A stretch of DNA of 5,974 nt from Candidatus Hydrothermota bacterium (GTDB taxonomy: Bacteria; Hydrothermota; Hydrothermia; B15-G9): the NCBI GenBank assembly GCA_003645975.1, contig QNDP01000100.1:1-5974 (forward strand), in the 5' to 3' direction. Numbering within the stretch: the first letter of the stretch is position 1; every line of letters begins with the position of its first letter. Below are positions 1 through 5,921 of this stretch, one piece after another. The notes under the pieces are model-generated. The model did no database searches. It saw only the letters and a program-made list of their open reading frames with translations, and was not told the DNA's origin. The translations under genes were made by a program, and so were the position numbers.

Positions 1-706
1 CATCGTTTATCGGGACGGCTTTGGGATGGCGAAGTTCGCCCACGACAAAGGCATAATCGACCACTTCAAAAAGCGGGATGTCGTTCTCGCCGTCTCCGAC
101 GCCATAAGTCTCGACATCGCCGAGCTTCCTGAACAGTTCAATCAGTCTCGACGCAGCTATCCCTTTGTCCACATGGCCTGTAACGGTGTAAAATCGACTG
201 CCTTTGGTAACTTTAAGCCCATTTCTCTCAATAGCTTGTATGACATCAGCGCATTCAAATCGGAAGAGGGTCTCGGAGAATTCGCGCCTCTTGGCAAGTT
301 CGGCAAGGTGGGACGGCAGACCGGTGAAAGCCATCACCTCATGGAGCGTCGAATTTCCGTAGTATTTCAGTTCAAATGACTTCTCTAACCGCCTCAAGGT
401 TTCAAGGATTCGGCTGTATTCCACACCGAGTTTGACCCTCAGCAATCCGTCGGCTTGTTCGGCCTTCGGAATTTCAAAGTCGAAATATCCGATGGGGATG
501 TAAATACCGCTTCCGTTCTCGACGATGAACGGGTCATCAATCCCCCAAGCCGTTCGGTAAAACTCCTGTTCAAAGCGGGTCTTCGACGAGTTGAAAACGA
601 TCACAAATCCCTTTTCCTTCAGCTTATTGAGGATCGGGGCGGCGGGCTGCGGCGAGTAATCGTCGCCGAGCAAAGTTTTGTCCAAATCGAGAAAAATCAA
701 CTTCAT
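1..706 (-). CDS. mpgP: Mannosyl-3-phosphoglycerate phosphatase, C-terminus cut by window edge
   Basis: This HAD-superfamily phosphatase removes the phosphate from mannosyl-3-phosphoglycerate to release mannosylglycerate in the cytoplasm. I translated 235 codons from the minus strand. Visible HAD motifs are DLDKT at residues 7-11 (nucleophile D7 and acid/base D9), NSSKT at 39-43 (motif II), K181 in HVDKG as the likely motif III lysine, and GDGEND at 204-209 (motif IV acidic residues). [10 protein letters not shown] (62-71) and LKYYGNST (113-120) are typical of the MpgP/YedP group and resemble Pyrococcus MpgP as I recall it. Family members are about 240-275 residues, so perhaps 10-40 are missing beyond the left edge. 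The start ATG (706-704) overlaps the mpgS stop as ATGA. No good Shine-Dalgarno precedes it, which suggests translational coupling to mpgS. The reading frame is intact to the edge. Identity is very likely, helped by the mpgS neighbour. Confidence 0.93.
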   Translation of the reverse strand, partial: MKLIFLDLDKTLLGDDYSPQPAAPILNKLKEKGFVIVFNSSKTRFEQEFYRTAWGIDDPFIVENGSGIYIPIGYFDFEIPKAEQADGLLRVKLGVEYSRILETLRRLEKSFELKYYGNSTLHEVMAFTGLPSHLAELAKRREFSETLFRFECADVIQAIERNGLKVTKGSRFYTVTGHVDKGIAASRLIELFRKLGDVETYGVGDGENDIPLFEVVDYAFVVGELRHPKAVPIND

Positions 707-1890
707 GGTTCGAGGATCAAAAGGGTATCGGATTTCTTTTTGACGATCTGCATCCACTTTTGGACATCGATGTTGCCGATTGGCGGCATAACGCGCGGTG
801 CCTCAAGTTCCTTCTCGTCCTCGATGACCCTGTGGAGCTTCATGTCCCTGATGATCCGTTCGCGCAGCGACTTCGTGCAAAGAGGACTGTGATAGATGGT
901 GGCGAGGGACATCTTTACCATCTCCTTGATGTGCTCCTGACCTTTCTCCTCGTGGATGTGTGGATTGAGGGTCTCGATCTGAAAGATTTCTATGCCTTGT
1001 TCGAGTGCATCCTTGAAGCTGTTCGTGTGCTCTCCTTCAAGGCTCACTTTTTCAAGGAGATAAGTCCACTGGTGCGGTTCGATCGAATATCCGGTCGAGA
1101 ATTCCATCAGATCGGCCAGTTTTATGCTCATTGCATGCTCGCCGGCGTTGCCTGTAACGATGATGTTGGTCTCGAAACCGGTCTGCTCCGCCATAAGGAG
1201 GTTCAAAAATCTATTCGTTATCTCGCTGACTCTGCCCCACTTACGGAAGTAAAGGCCTCTTTTGCTCACCTTCGGCTTATGCCTCCAGCTCAATCTGACC
1301 ATCGTGTATTCGCTGTCGCTCATGAGGAAACCAGCGGCGTAATCCTTCACATATTCGTTGACCGAACCGGGGATGTAGTTATCGGCATCGACGAAGCCGA
1401 CATATTTTGCGCCGATCGCCTTAGCCAGCATTGTGCCGATGATCATGCCCTCGCCTTTTCCGCTGCGGACATTGCTATCTTCGTCGAGGATCTCGGTGTA
1501 ATCGAGCTTTTTGAAAGCCTCAGCAACTCCCACATCCTTTTGGTGAACCATGACCACCCGTGAACGCGTTAGGTTGTAAAAATGTTTGACCAGTTCCATC
1601 TCAAGTTTGTAGCGATTCGGCGCTTCGCGGTCGCTACCAGAGACGATAATGATTGGACTTTTATGCGGAATCGCTTTGAGCACGCCATCCAAAAGCTGGA
1701 GCTTCTCGTTTTTCAGGGGAACGACTATCGCCAACTCCTTGAGCGTCTTGTATATGTCCTCTCTCGGAATGTTTTGGATCACAGAACTTTGCACCGTCTC
1801 CGTCTCGGTGTCCAGCTTGAGGACCTTCTGAACCTCATGGATTATCAATGCTCCAAAAATTTCTTTGTAAATCGGAGCTTCCAAAAGCAT
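703..1890 (-). CDS. mpgS: Mannosyl-3-phosphoglycerate synthase (GT55 family)
   Basis: This enzyme transfers mannose from GDP-mannose to 3-phosphoglycerate, the committed step of the two-step mannosylglycerate route. The protein has 395 residues, a full family length. Visible features are [20 protein letters not shown] (56-75) opening the nucleotide-binding GT-A fold, VRSGKGEGM (141-149), [11 protein letters not shown] (165-175) with the metal-binding DAD at 168-170, [11 protein letters not shown] (245-255), and [12 protein letters not shown] (306-317), which carries conserved histidines and acidic residues of the active site. The N-terminus [14 protein letters not shown] and the C-terminal region [14 protein letters not shown] closely match Thermococcales MpgS as I remember it, so this looks like the archaeal-type enzyme. 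The start is set by AGGAGGTG 8 bases upstream; an in-frame TGA two codons before the ATG rules out a longer protein. It is the first gene of the operon with mpgP. GDP-mannose supply genes often follow in archaeal versions but would lie outside the window. Confidence 0.96.
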   Translation of the reverse strand: MLLEAPIYKEIFGALIIHEVQKVLKLDTETETVQSSVIQNIPREDIYKTLKELAIVVPLKNEKLQLLDGVLKAIPHKSPIIIVSGSDREAPNRYKLEMELVKHFYNLTRSRVVMVHQKDVGVAEAFKKLDYTEILDEDSNVRSGKGEGMIIGTMLAKAIGAKYVGFVDADNYIPGSVNEYVKDYAAGFLMSDSEYTMVRLSWRHKPKVSKRGLYFRKWGRVSEITNRFLNLLMAEQTGFETNIIVTGNAGEHAMSIKLADLMEFSTGYSIEPHQWTYLLEKVSLEGEHTNSFKDALEQGIEIFQIETLNPHIHEEKGQEHIKEMVKMSLATIYHSPLCTKSLRERIIRDMKLHRVIEDEKELEAPRVMPPIGNIDVQKWMQIVKKKSDTLLILEP

Positions 1891-1896
1891 CTCTCA

Positions 1897-1904
1897 CACC
1901 TCCT
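1897..1904 (-). promoter_or_regulatory. Shine-Dalgarno site of mpgS
   Basis: On the minus strand this reads AGGAGGTG, with 8 bases between AGGAGG and the ATG at 1890-1888. It is a near-perfect anti-16S match and fixes the start. The TGA at 1896-1894, directly after it, closes a short in-frame upstream ORF. Confidence 0.85.
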
Positions 1905-2034
1905 GAGATTTTCGTGTCAGTTCGATTGATTTAGGGATTTTTGAGGCCATTGAAAACCTGACGAATCATCTGCCGATTCTAAGAAAACAGCCAAAGATGT
2001 CAGATGTGCCCATCGCTGTCTCGACAAAGGCCTC

Positions 2035-2073
2035 AACGGTTGTTCAACATTCACTATTTTAAACTGAACCGTT
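2035..2073. repeat. Inverted repeat, potential hairpin in the mpgS upstream region
   Basis: AACGG (2035-2039) pairs with CCGTT (2069-2073), and TTCA (2043-2046) pairs with TGAA (2065-2068). This gives nine base pairs with a three-base bulge (2040-2042) and an 18-base loop. Seen without the bulge, AACGGTT (2035-2041) and AACCGTT (2067-2073) are a 7-base inverted repeat. It lies about 145-185 bases upstream of mpgS and could be an operator or leader structure. No U-tract follows on either strand, so a terminator is unlikely. Confidence 0.4.
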
Positions 2074-2256
2074 AGCGTGCGACATGTATTCCAAAATTAG
2101 TTTTTACACCATATCACCAAGCCGATTCAAATTTCAAGGCAGTCCAAGCCGTGATGCAATTGAGAATCATTTTCTGTTTATAGGCGCCCTGTTTTGATCG
2201 GCTGACTGCATCTTAAATCCGCTTAATCGGTTCATATTTTCACCACTGGTTCACAC

Positions 2257-2269
2257 ATCTCTCAGAGAT
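2257..2269. repeat. 13-base palindrome upstream of the purine permease
   Basis: ATCTCT, a central C, then AGAGAT form a perfect odd-centred palindrome. It lies about 113 bases before the permease start. A second palindrome of the same size is centred 35 bases downstream. It could be a regulator binding site; nothing in the window names the regulator. Confidence 0.35.
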
Positions 2270-2291
2270 TGAGGATGTTCGGCTGCAAAAG

Positions 2292-2304
2292 GAGAATACT
2301 TCTC
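2292..2304. repeat. Second 13-base palindrome upstream of the purine permease
   Basis: GAGAA, a TAC spacer, then TTCTC form an inverted repeat centred at 2298, about 78 bases before the permease ATG. Its sequence differs from the palindrome at 2257-2269, so the two are not copies of one operator. The preceding GGAGAA looks like a Shine-Dalgarno, but no ORF start follows it at a proper distance. Confidence 0.3.
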
Positions 2305-2370
2305 AACATTTTAACGCTCAATGGGTTGAAATTCGCACAGATCTGCATAAACTTGCACACAAAAATAACT

Positions 2371-2378
2371 GGAGGTGA
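2371..2378 (+). promoter_or_regulatory. Shine-Dalgarno site of the purine permease gene
   Basis: GGAGGTGA is followed by ATG at 2382, six bases after GGAGG. It is a full-strength site and supports the chosen start. Confidence 0.88.
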
Positions 2379-2381
2379 ACA

Positions 2382-3719
2382 ATGGAGGCATTCCTTGCAA
2401 AGTTTTTCAAATTTAAAGAGAGGGGCACTGACCTGAGAACCGAAGTTGTGGCCGGTATAGCGACATTCCTGACGATGGCTTACATCATTGTGGTGAATCC
2501 GCAGATACTTTCAAAGACTGGAATGAGCTTTTCCGGTGTGCTTTTTGCGACGGTGCTCGTCAGCAGCATCTCGTCCATCCTTATGGGACTCTATGCCAAT
2601 CTCCCTTATGCGCTTGCACCCGGAATGGGCATAAACGCCTTCTTCACCTATGTGATAGTCAAAGAGATGGGCGTTCCATGGCAGACTGCGCTTGGAGTCG
2701 TTTTCGTCTCAGGAATAATTTTTGTGATTTTGAGTGTTACAAAAGTGAGGGCAAAGATAGTCGAGTCCGTCCCTGCAAATCTCAGGTATGCAGTTGCTTC
2801 CGGAATAGGCGTTTTTATCGCTTTAATCGGATTGAAAGAAGTAGGATTTATAAAAACGAGTCCTGACACACTTGTAACATTTGGGGGATTCGATCCTTAT
2901 ACCGTGCTTTTCCTTGCAGGATTGTTGATAGTCTCAATTTTGGTGGTCAAACGCATCAGAGGGGCGCTGGTGCTCGGCATCGTCATGAACTCGATTCTTG
3001 CGCTTATAGTAACTAAAGTGGGGATGTCGCAGGGACTTCTCGATAAACCGATTGTGGTTCCGCCAAAAGCAGTGCTCAACCTGCCCGATTTCAGCGTGTT
3101 TCTGAAGTTAAATGTGCTCGACGCCCTCACAATTGGAATGATCCCGCCGATTTTCACACTGCTTTTCACCGATATGTTCGACTCTATCTCGACATTTTTG
3201 GGTGTCGCCCATGTAGCAGGCCTGATAGACAAAAGGGGACAGCCTATAAACATCGATCGGGCACTGCTTGTTGATGCATTGGCTACGACGGTGTCCGGCC
3301 TGTCGGGCACTTCGTCCGCAACAACTTACATCGAATCGGCGGCTGGCGTCGAGGAGGGTGGACGCACGGGTCTAACCGCTGTGGTCGCAGGCCTGCTGTT
3401 CCTTCCCTTCATGTTTTTCAGCCCAATCCTCTCGTTTGTGCCTTCGGTCGCAACCGCTCCAATCCTGGTGATCGTCGGTGTCTTTATGGCACAAGCGCTT
3501 AAAAACATCGACTGGAAGATCATGGATGAGGCGATACCGGCTTTCGTCGCTTTCCTGATGATCCCGTTGTCCTATTCGATAACTCAGGGAATCTCTTGGG
3601 GATTCCTGACTTACACGGCCATAAAACTTTTGACTGGAAAGTCCAAAGACCTGAACTTGACGCTGATAGTCATAGACATCTTTGCCATTTTGGCCTTGTT
3701 CTTGGTCAGCAAGGCATGA
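2382..3719 (+). CDS. AzgA/PbuG-type purine nucleobase permease (NCS2-like)
   Basis: This is an integral membrane importer of purine bases (adenine, guanine or hypoxanthine), probably proton-driven as in the AzgA branch of the nucleobase-ascorbate fold. It has 445 residues, within the usual range of about 430-490. The N-terminus FKERGTDLRTEVVAGIATFLTMAYIIVVNP is family-typical (residues 11-40). Other signatures are NLPYALAPGMGINAFF (73-88), a half-helix segment lining the substrate site, LLFTDMFDSISTFLGVA (260-276) with acidic residues D264 and D267, and GTSSATTYIESAAGVEEGG (309-327). Hydrophobic stretches fit the 12-14 membrane spans of the family. The gene appears to be transcribed alone, divergent from mpgS and convergent with the next gene. 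Exact base preference cannot be read from sequence; PbuG and PurP/AdeQ-type permeases share these motifs. No frameshift or missing key motif was seen. Confidence 0.93.
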   Translation: MEAFLAKFFKFKERGTDLRTEVVAGIATFLTMAYIIVVNPQILSKTGMSFSGVLFATVLVSSISSILMGLYANLPYALAPGMGINAFFTYVIVKEMGVPWQTALGVVFVSGIIFVILSVTKVRAKIVESVPANLRYAVASGIGVFIALIGLKEVGFIKTSPDTLVTFGGFDPYTVLFLAGLLIVSILVVKRIRGALVLGIVMNSILALIVTKVGMSQGLLDKPIVVPPKAVLNLPDFSVFLKLNVLDALTIGMIPPIFTLLFTDMFDSISTFLGVAHVAGLIDKRGQPINIDRALLVDALATTVSGLSGTSSATTYIESAAGVEEGGRTGLTAVVAGLLFLPFMFFSPILSFVPSVATAPILVIVGVFMAQALKNIDWKIMDEAIPAFVAFLMIPLSYSITQGISWGFLTYTAIKLLTGKSKDLNLTLIVIDIFAILALFLVSKA

Positions 3720-3723
3720 ATTG

Positions 3724-3778
3724 AGGCGAGCAGTGGAGAGTCCGAACGAAACTTAAGATCGGGATTCTGCGCTCGCCT
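3724..3778. terminator. Long imperfect hairpin between convergent genes, possible bidirectional terminator
   Basis: AGGCGAGC (3724-3731) pairs with GCTCGCCT (3771-3778). Inside it, AGAGTCCGA (3737-3745) pairs with TCGGGATTCT (3759-3768), with one G-T wobble and one bulged G (3761). That gives 17 pairs around a 13-base loop. The structure begins 5 bases after the permease stop and spans the stop codon of the opposite membrane-protein gene, whose last eight or so codons form one arm. Only three T follow on the plus strand, and no T-run follows on the minus strand. Intrinsic termination would therefore be weak, and it may instead protect 3' ends or stop convergent transcripts. Confidence 0.45.
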
Positions 3779-4700
3779 TTACCATCTTGGCCTTCACACC
3801 GAACAGATAGGCGAAAAAGGCGCCGATTGAGGATGCGGTCAAGTAAATCACGGAATGATAAGTTACTGCAAAAGACAGCGCTAACTCTTTGCCGACACCA
3901 AAGGCCTGCAGCACCGTAATGATGGCGTATTCAAATGTCCCGACAAATCCGGGACCAGAAGGGATCGAAACACCGACATTGACTCCGAGCATGATGATGA
4001 AAGGCAGACTGAGATTCTCCGTTATCCTGAAAGCGAGGAGTATAAAATAGTAACTCATAGCTTCTGCTGTCCAAATTGCGAGGGATAAGGCTATAATTAT
4101 CAGGCCTTTGTGAGGACGACCGATCACTTGGAAACCCTTCACTATGTTGTTGAAGACCTTGAACAGCTTGCTATCGGGACGAAATCGGCTGCGAAGGAAG
4201 AACAGGATGGCAAAGGCGATAAAACCGCTGAGCGTCAGAATCCCCAAAATTTTCAATCCCTCACGGATGAGTGGGATTTTGGGCGCCGCCAACGAGGCGC
4301 CGGATACAAGTGTTATGACGGCAACTCCGTCGATCACTCGCTCAAAAGCAAGCGATGAGAGCGCTGTCTCCAAAGGTATCTCCTCACGAAATTTGATAGC
4401 CACCGAACGCCAGAGTTCACCGGCGCGCAGAGGGAAAACTGTGTTCCCGAAGATGCCGATGAAAATCGAGCCGAGTGAGTTGATGTATCTCACTTTTTTC
4501 GTGGGACTTAGGATGATCTTCCATCGGATAGCTCGCATGAGGTGGCCTGTCAGGTAACTTGAGACACCGACCAAAATCAGAGGCCATCGAGCTTCTGCAA
4601 GGTGGTGCAAAACCGTCAACACCTTCAAATTTTTAAAAGATAACCAAAGGAAAAATCCACTTATAAAGACGCCAAAAATCAGCAGAAATTTACGTTTCAT
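3753..4700 (-). CDS. YbhN/AglD-type membrane protein (lysylphosphatidylglycerol synthase TM-region family, flippase-like)
   Basis: This is a polytopic membrane protein of 315 residues from the family first named for the transmembrane half of MprF. Members without the synthase domain are widespread in bacteria and archaea and are suspected of lipid or glycolipid handling; biochemistry is lacking for most. Family motifs seen are RAIRWKIIL (56-64), GNTVFPLRAGELWRS (85-99), FERVIDG (119-125) and IPSGPGFVGTFE (246-257). Hydrophobic spans occur near residues 5-22, 40-55, 74-90, 122-138, 150-169, 199-222, 231-246, 258-275 and 282-302. There is no cytoplasmic aminoacyl-transferase domain, so it is not a full lysyl-PG synthase. 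It follows the KOW-protein gene by 39 bases on the same strand, probably one operon. The start is unusual: a TAG directly precedes the ATG in frame, so no longer start exists, and no Shine-Dalgarno is visible. Confidence 0.87.
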   Translation of the reverse strand: MKRKFLLIFGVFISGFFLWLSFKNLKVLTVLHHLAEARWPLILVGVSSYLTGHLMRAIRWKIILSPTKKVRYINSLGSIFIGIFGNTVFPLRAGELWRSVAIKFREEIPLETALSSLAFERVIDGVAVITLVSGASLAAPKIPLIREGLKILGILTLSGFIAFAILFFLRSRFRPDSKLFKVFNNIVKGFQVIGRPHKGLIIIALSLAIWTAEAMSYYFILLAFRITENLSLPFIIMLGVNVGVSIPSGPGFVGTFEYAIITVLQAFGVGKELALSFAVTYHSVIYLTASSIGAFFAYLFGVKAKMVKASAESRS

Positions 4701-4739
4701 CTAAATGCAAAAATACGGCTTTAGCTTTAGGCTATTGTG

Positions 4740-5906
4740 CTACTCCTCGATTATCTCCACATTTGCTCGAGGAATTATGACCCTTTTGCCGTCATCGAGT
4801 TCGACCTCAAGGACACGGACTTTCGCTTCGGTCTCTATCTCCTGAAGTTCTGGTGGAAGTGCTGTAACTTTGCCAATCTTTCCGAAATATGGCTCTCTGA
4901 TAATCCTGACGAAGGTTCCAACGACGAGTCCTTCCTTGAGTTCCGTTTTTTCGGTCTCGGTGAGTTCAAGGTTCTCGTCAGGGACGATCACTTCTGGGCG
5001 GATAACGCCTGCACGGATCTGCGTTGCGCCGTTGATCGAAGCCTTTTTGCCTTCGAGCGAGCGCAGGAGGTCAAAAGTTCGAGTTGCCATCCTCATTCGT
5101 CCGAAACCTTCGGTAATGATAAGCGTTATGCCCTTTTGCTCGCTTCCGGTTATGGCGACACCGATGTCATATCCCAGGAATTCCCGAAGATTGGCGTCAT
5201 CGATGCCTCCGACCACGATGCCGGCGGCACCGACCTCGACCGCCTTGTTCAAGGCGTCCGCTGTCACGAAAGAGCCGCCGACAAGCACTTTGTCCTTACA
5301 GGATTCGTCTATTAGATCGGCTGTCAGCACATCGTCAGGAGAATCGACGAGGGTGTGAATTTGACCTATGCGTTCGCCTCCGATCCCAAAGATACCCTGC
5401 ACAAAGCTTGCTTTGGATTCAATGATAACGCCTTCGTTCTCAATGACATCAACAACGACTCCATCGATGTAAGCCCGAACCTCGACCGGAATGGGCGGTT
5501 CGCGAAGAATCACCTGTCCTGTAACTCTTGAGACGCTTTCGATCGTTCCGTTAGTGGGTGCTGTTACCGTTGTCTTAAAGAGTCCAAAGAACCCTTTGGA
5601 TTGAGCTATAGGTTCACCTCTTTTGACTGTATCACCGACCTGTTTGAGCATGAGGCGCGGAACATCTTCCGGTGGAACGGACAGGAGACCAGCCACATTT
5701 ATCGGCTGGACATTTCCGGGAAGCTCCGTCCTTGCGACGACATCCTCAGCACGAACAGTCCATCCAATGCCCTTTTTCCACCATTCTTTGTCTCGGATTA
5801 TCTGTTCCTCTTTGACCAAGACCTGACCGGGAAGCGGCAGGCGTCGTTCTTTCCTCACAATTGCGGCTTTCGTTACCTTAAGGCCGGGTGTATAGGCGTG
5901 AGCCAT
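4740..5906 (-). CDS. Uncharacterised protein with lipoyl-like (barrel-sandwich) segments and a C-terminal KOW domain
   Basis: The function is unknown. The 388-residue protein has no signal peptide or membrane span, so it is probably cytoplasmic. Residues 26-63 (PGQVLVKEEQ ... VRAEDVVARTELPG) and 88-130 (KQVGDTVKRGEPIA, then VTAPTNGTIESVS) look like two halves of a biotinyl/lipoyl or RnfC-like barrel-sandwich fold. No biotin- or lipoyl-attachment lysine motif (such as MKM or DKA) is present. Residues about 200-300 form a glycine-rich alpha/beta region with LVGGSFVTADALNKAVEVGA, IVVGGIDD, GVAITGSEQKG and TEGFGRM; I cannot name this domain. Residues about 326-388 form a NusG-like KOW domain (GTFVRIIREPYFGKIGKVTAL), suggesting RNA, ribosome or protein contact. 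The start is supported by GGGAGGTGA nine bases upstream. It is the first gene of a probable operon with the membrane protein. All three tryptophans (W42, W43, W49) lie in a likely insertion at 36-49. Coding is secure; function is not. Confidence 0.85.
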   Translation of the reverse strand: MAHAYTPGLKVTKAAIVRKERRLPLPGQVLVKEEQIIRDKEWWKKGIGWTVRAEDVVARTELPGNVQPINVAGLLSVPPEDVPRLMLKQVGDTVKRGEPIAQSKGFFGLFKTTVTAPTNGTIESVSRVTGQVILREPPIPVEVRAYIDGVVVDVIENEGVIIESKASFVQGIFGIGGERIGQIHTLVDSPDDVLTADLIDESCKDKVLVGGSFVTADALNKAVEVGAAGIVVGGIDDANLREFLGYDIGVAITGSEQKGITLIITEGFGRMRMATRTFDLLRSLEGKKASINGATQIRAGVIRPEVIVPDENLELTETEKTELKEGLVVGTFVRIIREPYFGKIGKVTALPPELQEIETEAKVRVLEVELDDGKRVIIPRANVEIIEE

Positions 5907-5912
5907 TTTTAT

Positions 5913-5921
5913 TCACCTCCC
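5913..5921 (-). promoter_or_regulatory. Shine-Dalgarno site of the KOW-protein gene
   Basis: The minus strand reads GGGAGGTGA, with nine bases between GGAGG and the ATG at 5906-5904. It supports this start over any internal methionine. Confidence 0.85.

Larger units (their letters stand above)
1891..2381. other. Divergent intergenic region between mpgS and the purine permease gene
   Basis: This 491-base stretch must hold the promoters of both divergent genes. I found no convincing sigma-70 pair. The best plus-strand attempt is TTGAAA (2326-2331) with ATAAAC (2347-2352), a short 15-base spacer. I searched for a purine riboswitch, expected for some purine permeases, and did not see its conserved core. 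What is present is a set of small symmetries: TTGAGGCC (1941-1948) with GGCCTCAA (2029-2036), a bulged hairpin (2035-2073), direct repeats of CCAAGCCG (2117-2124, 2144-2151), a Fur-box-like stretch (2156-2174), and short palindromes at 2257-2269, 2292-2304 and 2338-2345. Small ORFs exist but none has a convincing start. The length is more than two simple promoters need. Confidence 0.6.

Noticed and set aside
455..892. Plus-strand open frame of 145 codons opposite mpgP and mpgS
   Set aside because: It crosses the junction of two genuine minus-strand genes and shows no recognisable protein features.
760..1563. Plus-strand open frame of 267 codons opposite mpgS
   Set aside because: It lies wholly antisense to the confidently recognised mpgS, resembles no family I know and has no ribosome site. 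It is a by-product of mpgS codon bias.
1965..2041. Minus-strand short frame reading VEAFVETAMGTSDIFGCFLRIGR, considered as a gene remnant
   Set aside because: Stops close it on both sides, no family is recognisable and no start with a ribosome site exists. It is too short to call a pseudogene.
1997..2062. Plus-strand 21-codon ORF beginning MSDVPIAVSTKAST in the intergenic region
   Set aside because: The amino-acid composition looks natural, but there is no Shine-Dalgarno, and an ORF of this length is expected by chance.
2326..2352. Sigma-70 promoter TTGAAA with ATAAAC before the permease
   Set aside because: The spacer is only 15 bases and the -10 match is poor, so it is not listed as a feature.
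2100..2381. Purine riboswitch before the permease gene
   Set aside because: The conserved purine aptamer core and its paired P1-P3 layout are not visible, and no terminator or anti-terminator with a T-run precedes the ribosome site.
3753..4700. Full lysylphosphatidylglycerol synthase (MprF)
   Set aside because: Only the membrane region is present in 315 residues; the C-terminal aminoacyl-transfer domain is absent.
4737..5315. Plus-strand open frame of 192 codons opposite the KOW-protein gene
   Set aside because: The minus-strand frame has domain motifs and a strong Shine-Dalgarno, while this frame has neither. It is a shadow.
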